From the NCBI GenBank assembly GCA_019232665.1, contig JAFANN010000348.1:1-36104 (forward strand): a stretch of DNA of 36,104 nucleotides, in the 5' to 3' direction. The position numbers and the translations under genes were made by a program. The notes beneath the pieces are model-generated. The model ran no database searches, had not been told where the DNA came from, and saw nothing but the letters and a program-made list of their open reading frames with translations. This stretch comes from Caulobacteraceae bacterium. Its GTDB lineage: Bacteria > Pseudomonadota > Alphaproteobacteria > Caulobacterales > Caulobacteraceae. Shown here piece after piece: positions 33,838 to 36,104 of the stretch. Position 1 is the first letter of the stretch; the number at the start of each line of letters is the position of its first letter.

Positions 33838-33851
33838 GTTTCACGTGAAAC
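33838..33851. promoter_or_regulatory. parS site between mnmG and mnmE
   Basis: GTTTCACGTGAAAC, identical over 14 bp to the site inside leuS. It begins 87 nt upstream of the mnmG start and ends 5 nt short of the mnmE stop codon. It is about 2.5 kb upstream of parA. Confidence 0.9.
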
Positions 33852-33855
33852 GCGA

Positions 33856-35213
33856 TCATTTGCCGATGCAGAAGCTGGAAAAAACCTTGTCCAGCACGTC
33901 CTCCGCGCCGACTTCGCCGGTGATCCGTGAGAGCGCGCGGGAGGCCAGACGGACATCCTCAGCCGCCAATTCCGGCTCCTCGAGCATACCCAGAGCGCGA
34001 TTAAGCGCGTCCCGGGCATCGGCCAGAGCCCGCGCGTGCCTGATTCTCGTTGCGGCTGGAAAGTCTACGGATTCCAGGGTGTTACGCGCCGCACGCAGCA
34101 ACCACTCGCGTACGGTCTCCCCCCCATCCTCGCACAGCGTCACATGCACCGTCCGCAGGTCCGACCGGCTTGCAAATACCGCGGCCGCCTCCGCCGCCGC
34201 CCCGACAGGTCGATCCAACTTGTTCAGCACACACAGATCGCCCGGGCGGAGCAGGTCCGACCCGGCTTCCCAGCCGTCCGCCGCCGAGCCATCCACGACC
34301 CATAACCGAACGTCCGCATCCGCCGCCCAGGCCCGGGCGCGAGCGACGCCCTCGCGCTCCACAGGATCGTCCGTGTCGCGCAAGCCGGCCATATCCGCCA
34401 GCAACGCCCGGTAGCCGTCGAGCTCGATCGGAACTTCGATAACGTCGCGGGTGGTGCCGGGGATTTCGGTGACGATGGCCGCGGAACGGGCGGCGAGGGC
34501 GTTGAGGAGTGTGCTCTTGCCGGCGTTGGGCGCACCGATGATCGCCACGCGCCAGCCCTCGCGGATCGCCCGGCCGCGGCCAAGCTCCCCAACGGCGGCC
34601 GCAAGCTCCACGGCGAGGGACTCCATCCGGCCTCGGGCAAGGTCAACGCCAACATCGATGTCTTCATCGGGGAAATCGACTAGGGCCTCGAGTCGGGCGC
34701 GGATCTCGACCAAGCCTTCGCGCCATTCGCGCTGGCGGCCGGAGAGCTCCCCGTCAAGCTGGGCGAGGGCTTGGCGGGCCTGGGCTTTCGTCTCGGCGTC
34801 GACCAGGTCGCCAATGGCTTCGGCCTGAGCGAGGTCGAGCTTGCCGGCCTCGAACGCCCGGCGCGTGAATTCACCGGGCTCGGCCAGGCGAACGCCGGCC
34901 TGCGTCAGCCGATCGAGCACCGCCTGAATCACGAAGCGGCCGCCGTGGAGGTGGAGTTCGGCGCAGTCCTGGCCGGTGTAGCTGTGCGGGGCGGGGAACC
35001 AGAGGACGAGAGCGCGATCAAGCGCTTCTCCGTCGGCGCCGCGCAGGGTGCGAAGGACCGCTTGCCGGGGGCGGCCAGGCTTGATCCCAAGAGCAGCGAG
35101 GGCAGTGCGCGCGCCGGGTCCGCTCACGCGGATGACGGCGACGGCGGAGCGGCCCGGCGTAGTGGCCAGGGCCGCGATAGTAGAGGTCCCGGCGCTAGGG
35201 GCGCCAGGCCCCA

Positions 35214-35214
<1 letters not shown>
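33856..35214 (-). CDS. mnmE: tRNA modification GTPase MnmE (TrmE)
   Basis: The 452-residue protein has an N-terminal formyl-THF-binding domain (AALATTPGRSAVAVIRVSGP), a helical region with an inserted GTPase domain (P-loop GAPNAGKS, IPGTTRD, DMAGLRDT, NKLD), and the C-terminal FCIGK motif with its essential Cys449. It acts with MnmG on tRNA U34. The ATG at 35214 overlaps the rho stop by 1 nt (TGATG), so rho and mnmE are translationally linked. Confidence 0.96.

Positions 35215-36104
<890 letters not shown>

Noticed and set aside
34484-34502. GGAAC followed by CGTT inside mnmE as an EcfG promoter
   Set aside because: The spacer is 12 nt rather than 16-17 and it lies within a coding region.

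Overview
This is a GC-rich chromosomal segment from an alphaproteobacterium, most probably a member of Caulobacteraceae (Phenylobacterium/Caulobacter-like). The reasons are a complete phyR-nepR-sigT-phyK general stress response (GSR) locus with a chpT-like gene beside it, a cenR / yggS / ntrZ / DUF3576 / leuS / lptE / holA neighbourhood, and the origin-proximal series rho-mnmE-mnmG-rsmG-parA-parB with parS sites. Taxonomy and orthology are inferred from gene content and motifs; no database search was possible.

Region 1 (1-8.2 kb) is catabolic and uptake-related. It holds a glutaryl-CoA dehydrogenase followed by a truncated MFS transporter, a secreted type I phosphodiesterase converging on a large TonB-dependent receptor, a second acyl-CoA dehydrogenase, and a 41-residue membrane peptide. 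Region 2 (8.2-17 kb) is signalling. It holds cysQ, chpT, then phyK-sigT-nepR on the minus strand diverging from phyR. Downstream are a single-pass membrane protein, a metallophosphoesterase, a DUF883/holin-like pair and a PAS-HWE-receiver hybrid kinase.

The most interesting signal is a set of five perfect EcfG/SigT-type promoter motifs (GGAAC, 16-17 nt, CGTT) between 12.28 and 15.47 kb. Two of them overlay each other on opposite strands as one symmetrical element in the phyR/nepR gap. The others lie in front of nepR, the single-pass membrane protein and the DUF883/holin pair. This suggests an autoregulated GSR island whose accessory genes act at the envelope.

Region 3 (17-29.4 kb) is mostly housekeeping: FAH-family hydrolase, ftsK, lolA, xthA, a CenR-like regulator, yggS, a degenerate ThiE-like protein, ntrZ, a DUF3576 lipoprotein, leuS, lptE and holA. 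Region 4 (29.5-36.1 kb, minus strand) reads rho (truncated), mnmE, mnmG, rsmG, parA, parB. Two exact parS palindromes (GTTTCACGTGAAAC) flank parAB, one inside the leuS coding sequence and one between mnmG and mnmE. Several intergenic gaps carry hairpin-forming repeats of the dispersed type. No tRNA, rRNA, CRISPR array, insertion sequence or phage was recognised.
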